A DNA stretch of 64,000 nt, from assembly GCA_017515345.1 (NCBI GenBank), contig JAFWFZ010000028.1, positions 62,001 to 126,000 on the forward strand. Reading direction: 5' to 3'. Below are positions 43,177 to 50,381 of the stretch, piece by piece; within the stretch, counting starts at the first letter, position 1; each line of letters starts with the position of its first letter. The stretch is from Oscillospiraceae bacterium (GTDB taxonomy: Bacteria > Bacillota > Clostridia > Oscillospirales > Oscillospiraceae). The notes beneath the pieces were generated by a model, which had not been told where the DNA came from, did no database searches, and was given only the letters and a program-made list of their open reading frames with translations. A program made the position numbers and the translations under genes.

Positions 43177-43962
43177 TCATTCACTGTTCCCGGCGGGTGA
43201 TGGGGACCGTTTCCGTATCAGCAGTATCCCGAACACGACTGCCGCGACAGAAATCAGCTGTGACAGAGAAAACGGACCGATAAAGCCCCTGTATCCATCC
43301 CCGCGGTAGAATTCCAGAAGGAACCGCGCTGCGCCGTAAATCAGTGTATAGAGTCCCAGAGACACGCGCCCGCCAAGGCTCCGGGAGTATTTTGCGGCAA
43401 GTCCAAAAAGGAGGAATTCAACGGATGCCTCAATAAGCTGGACCGGCACCAGCGGAACATGGTTCGGCGCATATTCCGAGATATGAAAGGCGATGCCGAG
43501 GCCGGAATCCGTTGGCCGCCCAAAGCAGCAGCCCATACAAAAACAGCCGATCCTCCCAAAAGCATGTATCAGAGGAAAGGTGGGCAGCATGCGTTCCGCC
43601 ATGACGGGAAAGCTGATATGGCAGATCCGGCAATGCAGCCACAGGGCACAATAACTGCCGATCATTCCCCCATAAAAGACGAAGCCTGCGTATATGTATG
43701 TGTTGAGGAAGGCGTCGGTTGCCGATACGACGAATGGCAGATCATGAAGAAATTCACTCAGTACAGTGAACAGATACAGCAGCTTTGCCCCGATCGCGGC
43801 GCCGAGAAGAGAATAGACAAAAGCCAATTCGATGTCCGCTTCCAGTTCTTTCTCTTTTCGCGCGTTCAGCTTCAGATACATAACTGCAAAGAGTACGCCC
43901 GTGACAGCACAAATGCCATACATGGGAATCGTTTTGCCGAAAACACGGAGATATGGAAACAT
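43177..43962 (-). CDS. lgt: prolipoprotein diacylglyceryl transferase-like protein
   Basis: 261 residues, seven or so membrane helices. The Lgt signature is present in the Cys-rich variant form HAFGRIGCFCMGCCFGRP (near residue 135), with the YGGMIG segment before it. Lgt transfers diacylglycerol from phosphatidylglycerol to the lipobox Cys of prolipoproteins. The GCFxxGCC variant is common among clostridial paralogues, so this may be a second, specialised copy. Base composition is lower in GC than the surroundings (27 of 60 at 43801-43860). AGGTGA precedes the start. Confidence 0.82.
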   Translation of the reverse strand: MFPYLRVFGKTIPMYGICAVTGVLFAVMYLKLNARKEKELEADIELAFVYSLLGAAIGAKLLYLFTVLSEFLHDLPFVVSATDAFLNTYIYAGFVFYGGMIGSYCALWLHCRICHISFPVMAERMLPTFPLIHAFGRIGCFCMGCCFGRPTDSGLGIAFHISEYAPNHVPLVPVQLIEASVEFLLFGLAAKYSRSLGGRVSLGLYTLIYGAARFLLEFYRGDGYRGFIGPFSLSQLISVAAVVFGILLIRKRSPSPAGNSE

Positions 43963-43982
43963 AGATCACCTCAGGAAACAGC

Positions 43983-44010
43983 GATCCCGCCGCACGACCG
44001 CGGCGGGATC
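43983..44010 (-). terminator. hairpin between the DUF4190 and lgt genes
   Basis: GATCCCGCCGC pairs perfectly with GCGGCGGGATC over 11 bases, loop ACGACC. On the minus strand only a weak U-rich tract follows (GCTGTTTCC), so it may be a partial terminator or attenuator before lgt. Confidence 0.45.
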
Positions 44011-44023
44011 ACGAAGTGGAGCG

Positions 44024-44311
44024 CTAATTCATGCTGTCGGCGACAGCCTTGAGACCGGATGCGCAGGCAACACACGCAACAAACGCGACCGCGCCGCCGA
44101 CCAGGCCGATGATCGAAAGGACAAGGCCGGCTGTGCGTACCCCGCCGTCGAAGCCCTTCTTTTTTGCGCTTGACGCAAGAATGATCCCGATTATGCCGAG
44201 GACGACAGATATGATCGCTGAATAACCGAAGAACCACAGCGCGACCGCGATAATGCCCAGCACCAGGCTGGCGATGGCTAAGCCTTTCCCGGGTATTTTT
44301 TCATTTTCCAT
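44024..44311 (-). CDS. DUF4190 domain-containing membrane protein
   Basis: 95 residues with two long hydrophobic hairpin-like stretches (about 10-45 and 58-85), ALAIASLVLGIIAV-like start typical of DUF4190, each rich in small residues. Function unknown. It is divergent from a small XRE regulator, and its promoter overlaps twin palindromes, so it is probably under that regulator's control. lgt lies 61 bases downstream on the same strand. Confidence 0.75.
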   Translation of the reverse strand: MENEKIPGKGLAIASLVLGIIAVALWFFGYSAIISVVLGIIGIILASSAKKKGFDGGVRTAGLVLSIIGLVGGAVAFVACVACASGLKAVADSMN

Positions 44312-44358
44312 ATTTTCTCACCCTTCTCTTTACGTCGAAAGCGGATACTGACGGCAAC

Positions 44359-44408
44359 AGTATAGATAATATTTATCTAAAAGTCAATAGATAAATATTA
44401 TCTATACT
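44359..44408. promoter_or_regulatory. twin palindromic operators over the DUF4190 promoter
   Basis: A 20-base perfect inverted repeat (44359-44378 and 44389-44408) with a 10-base spacer. Each arm is itself part of a 17-base palindrome, TAGATAA-N3-TTATCTA (44363-44379 and 44388-44404), 25 bases centre to centre. On the minus strand TTGACT (44382-44387), a 17-base spacer and TATACT (44359-44364) form a strong promoter toward the DUF4190 gene, fully covered by the sites. The divergent XRE protein is the obvious candidate repressor. A plus-strand TATACT at 44403-44408 may serve the XRE gene. Confidence 0.75.
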
Positions 44409-44436
44409 ATAGTTCGGGTATCATCGTTGGAGCGGG

Positions 44437-44685
44437 GTGGTGCCAAAAGTGAAGAACAGGATCAAAGACCTGCGGGAGGATCACGACCTCACCCAACAGC
44501 AGCTCGCTGACGCCATCGGCATTACTCAACGCAAATACAGTTATATCGAAACGGGTACTCAGCAACTCACAGATGAACTGCTTGTCCGTCTTGCGGATTA
44601 TTACCGTGTGAGCATCGATTATTTGCTCCTGCAGACGGATGACCCGCGGAGATACCGGCGCAGAAAGCAAACCAAGTCCAAATAA
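44437..44685 (+). CDS. small XRE-family transcriptional regulator
   Basis: 82 residues, a lone helix-turn-helix protein: IKDLREDHDLTQQQLADAIGITQRKYSYIETG fills the XRE domain, and the C-terminus is a basic tail (RRYRRRKQTKSK). The start is uncertain: GTG at 44437, 44440 or 44449, with GGAG upstream; the protein domain is unaffected. It most likely binds the twin TAGATAA palindromes 30-75 bases upstream. Followed by its own terminator. Confidence 0.85.
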   Translation: MVPKVKNRIKDLREDHDLTQQQLADAIGITQRKYSYIETGTQQLTDELLVRLADYYRVSIDYLLLQTDDPRRYRRRKQTKSK

Positions 44686-44687
44686 AT

Positions 44688-44730
44688 CCGCTCCCTCGCG
44701 CGCAGATTGCGGCGGGGGAGCGGTTAGTTT
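44688..44730 (+). terminator. terminator of the XRE gene
   Basis: CCGCTCCC pairs with GGGAGCGG, extended inward by CGCGCGCA/TGCGGCG, followed by TTAGTTT, two bases after the stop. Confidence 0.65.
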
Positions 44731-44810
44731 ACATAATATTTAACTGAGATCCCGTGACTGCCTAAATATGTGTCAGACTGTAAGCTCTCTCGGTCGGCCG
44801 TCCGATTCAT

Positions 44811-46742
44811 TCATCCGATGACGGGGAACCTCAGGATGGCCTTGAACAGGTCGCCGTCGATGGCCAGCTCCAGGGTGCCGTTCTGGAGCTCTGTGAGGCT
44901 CCTGGCAATGGAGAGACCCAGGCCGTTCCCCTCCTCGTGGCGGGAGGCGTCCCCCCGTACGAACCGATCCAACAGCTCCTCCGGCGACACGTTCAGGGCG
45001 GAGCGGGAGACGTTCTTGAAGGTGATCACGGCGCTGCCCTCCCGCTCCTCCAGGGAGAGGTAGACCCGCGTGCCGGGCTGGGCGTATTTGCAGATGTTGC
45101 CCAGCAGGTTGTCGAAAACCCGCCAGAGACGCCTGCCGTCCGCCATGATCGCCACCGGCTTTTCCGGGAGCTGAGTGATGAGCTCCAGCTCCGCCTTTTT
45201 GAGCCGATCCCCGTACTCCGCCGCCGCCTGGGTGATGAACACGCCGGCGCTGCAGGGCTCCGGGACCACGTCCAGACTGCCCGCGGAGGCCTTGGATGCC
45301 TCGATCAGGTCGTCGATGAGCCGCTTGAGCCGCGCAGACTGGCGGGTGAGCACCTGCGCGTAGGAGGTGATCTTCTCGTTTTCGCAGGGCTCCTTCGCGA
45401 TCAGGTCGGAGTAGTTGATGATGGAGGTGAGGGGCGTTTTGATGTCGTGGGATACGTTGGTGATGAGCTCGGTCTTGAGCCGTTCGCTCCGCAGACGCTC
45501 CTCCACGGCGGCGTTCATGCCCTCCCCGATGCGGTTCAGATCCTCCCCATGGCGGCGAAAGTCCCAGAGCATGCCCTTCGTATCCACCTGATGATCCAGA
45601 TCACCGGCGGCCAGGGCCTGCGCGCCCTTCTGGAGCCTCCGCAGGGTGAGAGCGATGTACGCAACGAGGATGAACAGGAGAATAAGCTCAATGATCAGGA
45701 AGGCGAAGCATAGGTCAGGGTCGTGCAGATTGGTCCCGATGACCAGGAGATTGATAAAGCACAGCGCCAGATAAGCCAGCAGCGTACGGAAGATGAGCGG
45801 CACCCCCCGCAGGAGGGACAGGAGGAAGCGGAGGAGCCTTTTGAGTAACCTGCCGAGGAAGCACAGGATGCGCCAGAGGAGCTTCAGGAGCCGCCAGATC
45901 ACCGTATTGGTGAGCAGTGTCCGGCCCTTGATCCTGGCCGAGGCGCTCATGGAGAGACCGCCGAACACATTGAGCCCCAGGAACAGCGACGCCGCGATGA
46001 CGGCAGCGGTCAGTGATGGGTGGCTGAAGTTTATCGCATGATCTATTATGAACCAGATTACCAGCAGGGCCAGGATGATGACCGCGGCCAATATAAGGTC
46101 AAAGGGGACGGCGTACAGCGGGCCGGGATGGAGCTCCTCATCCTCCGGCCGCCTGCCGGAGACGCACAGGAGCGTCACATAGCAGACCACTGCCAGAATC
46201 AGCATGAGCAGCCCCAGGGGATACACGGCGATGCGCAGGGCGTAAAGGGCGCCGATCAGCCGTCCCATCAGGGCGAAAGCATCGCCGGCCTTCAGACTGC
46301 TGTCAATATAGGAGCGGAAGACGAAGGCCACATTCTCCTCGTCGGAGGGGGAGCCGTAATAGTATTCTTCGTTCCACTCGCCGAACCCCACGCCGTAGGT
46401 GTGGGTGTAGGTCCAGGTCTCGTTCCCGGTAATGCCCTCGCTCATGGCGATGGTTTTGCCCTCCGGATCGGTGAGGATGAAGCGAAAGTTTGAGCCCTTG
46501 TTGGGCCACAGGACGGGGGCGCCGTTATACCGGGCACGGGCTGCACTGAGGATGGGAGCCTCTATATCGTACACAACGGACTCCAGCGTATCCTCCAGCA
46601 GCACCGCCTTCGGCGTGGTGTAGATGTTTGCCTCCCACATGATGATAGCGCCAAGCACGCACAGGACAGCTGCTGCGACGGAGAGGACGAACAGGATAAA
46701 CGATATCGTCTTGCCGGGCACGGTGCGGAGATACTGTCTCAT
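44811..46742 (-). CDS. multi-pass sensor histidine kinase
   Basis: 643 residues. A first membrane helix (about 12-36) is followed by an extracytoplasmic segment of about 110 residues, then a run of several further membrane helices to about residue 370 with a basic amphipathic stretch (LLKLLWRILCFLGRLLKRLL). After a HAMP-like region come the H box NVSHDIKTPLTSI (about residue 435), the N box (DNLLGNICKYA) and the G box (GNGLGLSIA). The many membrane helices and the architecture recall VanS/lantibiotic-sensing kinases, but the signal is unknown. It starts inside the last four bases of the response regulator gene. Confidence 0.9.
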   Translation of the reverse strand: MRQYLRTVPGKTISFILFVLSVAAAVLCVLGAIIMWEANIYTTPKAVLLEDTLESVVYDIEAPILSAARARYNGAPVLWPNKGSNFRFILTDPEGKTIAMSEGITGNETWTYTHTYGVGFGEWNEEYYYGSPSDEENVAFVFRSYIDSSLKAGDAFALMGRLIGALYALRIAVYPLGLLMLILAVVCYVTLLCVSGRRPEDEELHPGPLYAVPFDLILAAVIILALLVIWFIIDHAINFSHPSLTAAVIAASLFLGLNVFGGLSMSASARIKGRTLLTNTVIWRLLKLLWRILCFLGRLLKRLLRFLLSLLRGVPLIFRTLLAYLALCFINLLVIGTNLHDPDLCFAFLIIELILLFILVAYIALTLRRLQKGAQALAAGDLDHQVDTKGMLWDFRRHGEDLNRIGEGMNAAVEERLRSERLKTELITNVSHDIKTPLTSIINYSDLIAKEPCENEKITSYAQVLTRQSARLKRLIDDLIEASKASAGSLDVVPEPCSAGVFITQAAAEYGDRLKKAELELITQLPEKPVAIMADGRRLWRVFDNLLGNICKYAQPGTRVYLSLEEREGSAVITFKNVSRSALNVSPEELLDRFVRGDASRHEEGNGLGLSIARSLTELQNGTLELAIDGDLFKAILRFPVIG

Positions 46743-47437
46743 TGTTTGCCTCCTTTGTCGATCTTATAGCCCTGGCCCCAGACGACCTTGATGTAGCGGG
46801 GATCGGCGGGATCGATCTCCAGCTTTTCCCGCAGGTGCCGGATGTGCACGGCCACCGTGTTCTCGCTGCCGTAGGGCGCCTCGTTCCACACCAGGCGGTA
46901 AATGTCTTTGGGGGCAAAAACGCGGCCGGGGTTCTGCATGAGCAGGCGGAGGATGTCATATTCCGTGGGCGTCAGGGCGACCTCCTCCCCGTCCAGGGTC
47001 ACGCGTTTTTCCGCGTCGTCCAGCTCAATGCCCCCGATGGCGAGGGCGCCCGGACGGACCTTGCCGCTGCCGAGCTGCATATACCGCCGGAGCTGGGAGT
47101 TGACCCGGGCGGCCACCTCCACCGGATTGAAGGGCTTTGTGATGTAGTCGTCGGCGCCCACGTTCAGGCCAAGGATCTTGTCCGTGTCCTCGCTCTTCGC
47201 GGTGAGGAGGATCACAGGCACGTTGCTGCGCTCCCGGATGCGGGCCATGGCGGAGATCCCGTCCAGCTCGGGCATCATGATGTCCAGCAGCACCAGGTGG
47301 ATATCCTCTTTTCCGATGACCTCCAGCGCCTCCAGCCCGTTGTGGGCCTCAAAGAGCCGGTAATTGCCGTTTGCGAGGTATATTTTCAGGGCGTTGACGA
47401 TGTCCTGCTCGTCGTCGCAGATAAGGATATTGTACAT
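46739..47437 (-). CDS. OmpR/PhoB-family response regulator
   Basis: 232 residues. Receiver domain (ILICDDEQDIV; phospho-Asp in LLDIMMPELDG; TAKSEDTD; Lys in YITKPFNP) and a C-terminal winged helix (VALTPTEYDILRLLMQNPGRVF...VAVHIRHLREKLE). It is phosphorylated by the kinase encoded four bases into its end. Direct repeats of CATTAA lie upstream of its promoter, suggesting autoregulation. Divergent from the glycyl radical enzyme gene. Confidence 0.94.
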   Translation of the reverse strand: MYNILICDDEQDIVNALKIYLANGNYRLFEAHNGLEALEVIGKEDIHLVLLDIMMPELDGISAMARIRERSNVPVILLTAKSEDTDKILGLNVGADDYITKPFNPVEVAARVNSQLRRYMQLGSGKVRPGALAIGGIELDDAEKRVTLDGEEVALTPTEYDILRLLMQNPGRVFAPKDIYRLVWNEAPYGSENTVAVHIRHLREKLEIDPADPRYIKVVWGQGYKIDKGGKQ

Positions 47438-47523
47438 GGCTGCCCCCCGTGACTCTTGATAGTGCCGTTAGAATGGACCGTCGATGGCGAAAGCTCTTCG
47501 GCCGTTCCCGCCATCCGATCATC

Positions 47524-47579
47524 ATTATAAGCGCGTGACGTTTAAATTGAAAGCCGGAAACCCATTAAGAAATCATTAA
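47524..47579 (-). promoter_or_regulatory. response-regulator promoter with PhoB-like direct repeats
   Basis: Minus strand: TATAAT (47524-47529), a 17-base spacer, and a poor -35 TTTCAA (47547-47552). Upstream of the -35 are two TTAATG repeats (plus-strand CATTAA at 47563-47568 and 47574-47579) spaced 11 bases, the period used by OmpR/PhoB dimers. This fits an autoactivated promoter. The rest of the 303-base gap 47438-47740 shows a weak plus-strand extended -10, TGGTAAACT (47651-47659), for the glycyl radical enzyme and a CGATCCGCGG direct repeat. Confidence 0.55.
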
Positions 47580-47740
47580 GTTGTGAATGAGAATATGAGG
47601 AATTTGCATGAGCCGTGCGTCAAAGGCTCTTTCCTTCCGCCGCACGACTGTGGTAAACTGATACTATGAAGCGATCCCGCGATCCGCGGGGCAGACGCGC
47701 GATCCGCGGTCTGACAGGAATCAGAAATCAGGAGGGGACT

Positions 47741-50167
47741 ATGTATACGCTGAAGCCCATCACCGAGCGCGTGGCGAAAATGCGCGCAAAATACCGCGAT
47801 ACGAAGCCGGAGATCTGCATCTCCCGCTATAAACTCATCACCGAGTTCTACCTGGAGCATCCGGAGCTCACCGGCATCCTCAAGCGGGCGAAGAACTTCC
47901 ACAACATCTGCGAGCATATCGCCATCCGCGTGGACGAGGGGGAGATCATCGTCGGCGCCCAGTCCTCCAAGTTCAGGGCCACCGCCGTCTATCCGGAAAA
48001 CTCCATCAGCTGGCTGCTGGATGAGCTCAGGAGCGGCCTCATGTGGACCAGGGACGCCGACCCCTACATCATCTCCGAGGAGGATAAGAACTATATCCTG
48101 GAGACCGGCGACTTCTGGCTCAAGGAGTGCATGAGCGGCAAGACAGACGCCTATACCCTGGACGGGTTCTTTGAGCACGTGGGCAGCGGCGTCACCATGT
48201 TCAGCGGGAAGGGCCAGTGCCAGTCCCCGGTGGGGCATTTCTGCGCAGGTTACGATACCGCCATCCACAAGGGCTTCGGCGCCATCAAGGCCGAGGCCGA
48301 CGAGAAGATGAAAAAGCTGGAGGAGGACGGCGTGTTCGGCACCTCCATCGAGCAGTACAATTTCTACCGGGCAGTCTCCATCGTCTGCGACGGCATGATC
48401 CTTCTGACAAAACGCTATGCAAAGCTGGTGGAGAGCCTGGAGGAGAAGGAGACCGATCCCGTGCGGAAGGCGGAGCTCCGCATGATGGCGGACACCCTCA
48501 ACTGGGTCATGGAGAAGCCCGCCCGCAGCTTCGTGGAGGCGGTGCAGGTCATCTTCATGTATCAGACCTGCATGTGCCTGGACGCCTGCCTCCACGGCAT
48601 CAGCTACGGCCGTATCGACCAGTATCTGGGCGAGTTTTACGAGCGGGACATTCAAAACGGCACCCTGACCCCGGAATACGCCCAGGAGATCATGGATCTG
48701 TTCTATCTGAAGGTGGCCGAGATGAACAAGCTGTGGAGCTACGGCGCCACCAAATCCTCCGGCGGATATTCCTCCGGCCAGCTCATGACCCTCGGCGGCG
48801 TGAAGAAGGACGGCACCGACGCCACGAATCCCGTCACCTACATGATGCTGCAGACGGCCGGCCGCCTGGTGCTCCACGATCCCCCGCAGGCCCTCCGCAT
48901 CCACAAGGGGACGCCGAAGGAGCTGTGGGAGGCCGCCATCGAGACCACGAAGATCTCCGGCGGCGTACCGAGCTTTGAGAGCGATGACGCCATCATCCCC
49001 GCTCTCATGAGCCGTGGCCTGCCCCTGGAGTCTGCCCGGAACTACTGCCTCATCGGCTGTGTGGAGCCCTCCGGCTGCGGCGACGAGTGGCCTGCCTGCG
49101 GCGGCACCGGGACAGAAAGTTATGTAAACCTGGTCAACATGCTCATGCTGGGCATCAACGACGGTTTCAACTCCATGCCCGGGCGATACGGCCAGCCGCC
49201 CGTGGATCACCGGGTGGGCGTCGCCACCGGAAAGCTCTGCGATATGACGAGCTTCGAGCAGGTGAAGGAGGCCTATGTGAAGCAGTGCCTCTTCTTCACA
49301 AAGTGGCACGCCAGCTGCATCAACTCCTTCGAGTATGTGGCGCGGGAGACGCTGCCCCTGCCTGTGGTGTCCGCCACGGTGGACGGCTGCATGGAGAAGG
49401 GGAAGGACGTGATGTACGGCGGCGCCAGATACAATTCCACCGGTATTGCCGGTGTGGGTATCGGCAACGTGGCCGACTGCCTGGGCATCATCCGGCATCT
49501 GTGCTTTGAAACGAAGAGGTGCACGCCAAAGGAGCTGTATGACGCGCTCCAGGCCAACTGGGAGGGGTATGAGGACCTGCGTGCCTATATCCGCAACGAC
49601 GCGCCCCGCTACGGCAACGGCATCCGGGAGATCGACGAGCTGGCGGGCTGGGCCTCCGATGTGTTTGCCAACGCCGTGAACTCCTACACGGGACCCAGGG
49701 GCCGGTTCTCCGCCGGGCTCTATCCCGTTACCACCAATGTGATCTTCGGCGCCATGACTCCCGCCACACCGGACGGCCGCTATCGCGGCGAACCGCTGGC
49801 GGACGGGATCTCCCCGGTACAGCAGATGGATACCAACGGCCCCACCGCCGTCCTGGTCTCCGTCGCCACCATCGACCAGAAGAAGTACCCCAACGGCACG
49901 CTGCTGAACATGAAGTTTTCCCCCTCCTGCCTGAATGGAGAGGACGGCGTCACCAAGCTGACCCAGCTCATTCAGACCTATTTCGATATGGGCGGCATGG
50001 AGGTGCAGATCAACGTGGTCTCCGCCGATACCCTGAAGGACGCCCAGAAGAACCCCGGCGATTACAAGGATCTCATCGTCCGGGTCGCGGGCTTTTCGGT
50101 GTACTTTGTGGAGCTCCATCTGGAGAGCCAGAACGATCTCATCAGCCGCACGGAGCTGAATCTGTGA
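47741..50167 (+). CDS. glycyl radical enzyme (pyruvate formate-lyase/dehydratase family), substrate unknown
   Basis: 808 residues, full length. The catalytic cysteine and glutamate are in IGCVEPSG (Cys440, Glu442) and the glycyl radical loop is RVAGFSVYF (Gly784). The single Cys and GCVE form place it in the GRE branch that includes glycerol/diol dehydratases, choline lyase and hydroxyproline dehydratase, not true pyruvate formate-lyase with paired CC. The segment LDACLHGISYGRIDQYL differs from the usual NGHSxSxGRxDQY. The substrate cannot be assigned. No activating enzyme lies next to it, unusual for this family; the only candidate in the window is the PflX-like protein at 11.3-12.2 kb. GGAGGGG precedes the ATG at 47741. 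Confidence 0.92.
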   Translation: MYTLKPITERVAKMRAKYRDTKPEICISRYKLITEFYLEHPELTGILKRAKNFHNICEHIAIRVDEGEIIVGAQSSKFRATAVYPENSISWLLDELRSGLMWTRDADPYIISEEDKNYILETGDFWLKECMSGKTDAYTLDGFFEHVGSGVTMFSGKGQCQSPVGHFCAGYDTAIHKGFGAIKAEADEKMKKLEEDGVFGTSIEQYNFYRAVSIVCDGMILLTKRYAKLVESLEEKETDPVRKAELRMMADTLNWVMEKPARSFVEAVQVIFMYQTCMCLDACLHGISYGRIDQYLGEFYERDIQNGTLTPEYAQEIMDLFYLKVAEMNKLWSYGATKSSGGYSSGQLMTLGGVKKDGTDATNPVTYMMLQTAGRLVLHDPPQALRIHKGTPKELWEAAIETTKISGGVPSFESDDAIIPALMSRGLPLESARNYCLIGCVEPSGCGDEWPACGGTGTESYVNLVNMLMLGINDGFNSMPGRYGQPPVDHRVGVATGKLCDMTSFEQVKEAYVKQCLFFTKWHASCINSFEYVARETLPLPVVSATVDGCMEKGKDVMYGGARYNSTGIAGVGIGNVADCLGIIRHLCFETKRCTPKELYDALQANWEGYEDLRAYIRNDAPRYGNGIREIDELAGWASDVFANAVNSYTGPRGRFSAGLYPVTTNVIFGAMTPATPDGRYRGEPLADGISPVQQMDTNGPTAVLVSVATIDQKKYPNGTLLNMKFSPSCLNGEDGVTKLTQLIQTYFDMGGMEVQINVVSADTLKDAQKNPGDYKDLIVRVAGFSVYFVELHLESQNDLISRTELNL

Positions 50168-50212
50168 ATACGGAGCGGAGGCGGGCAGTCGCCGCCCCGC
50201 CCTGATGAACCG

Positions 50213-50254
50213 GTCCCCCGGGCGCGCACGGCGCGTCCGGGGGCTCTCTGTTTT
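50213..50254 (+). terminator. terminator of the glycyl radical enzyme gene
   Basis: CCCCCGG...CCGGGGG with an inner CGCGC/GCGCG stem (one wobble between), then CTCTCTGTTTT, 46 bases after the stop. Confidence 0.65.
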
Positions 50255-50304
50255 CAAAAGGACTGTTCTATGCAGCGGTTCCTGCATTTTTTCGCCGGAA
50301 TCCC

Positions 50305-50333
50305 TTGTGTTCAGCGCATTATTTTGATATAAT
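50305..50333 (+). promoter_or_regulatory. promoter of the recJ-rsh run
   Basis: TTGTGT (50305-50310), a 17-base spacer, perfect TATAAT (50328-50333) with TGA extended -10, 49 bases before recJ. Confidence 0.75.
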
Positions 50334-50381
50334 TATTTAATACTGAAAATGGGATTAGTATAGACGAAAGAGAGTAAAAGT

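Noticed and set aside
47576..50287. A 903-codon minus-strand frame opposite the glycyl radical enzyme
   Set aside because: Antisense to an intact 808-residue enzyme with catalytic motifs; the shadow translation shows no domain and no ribosome binding site.
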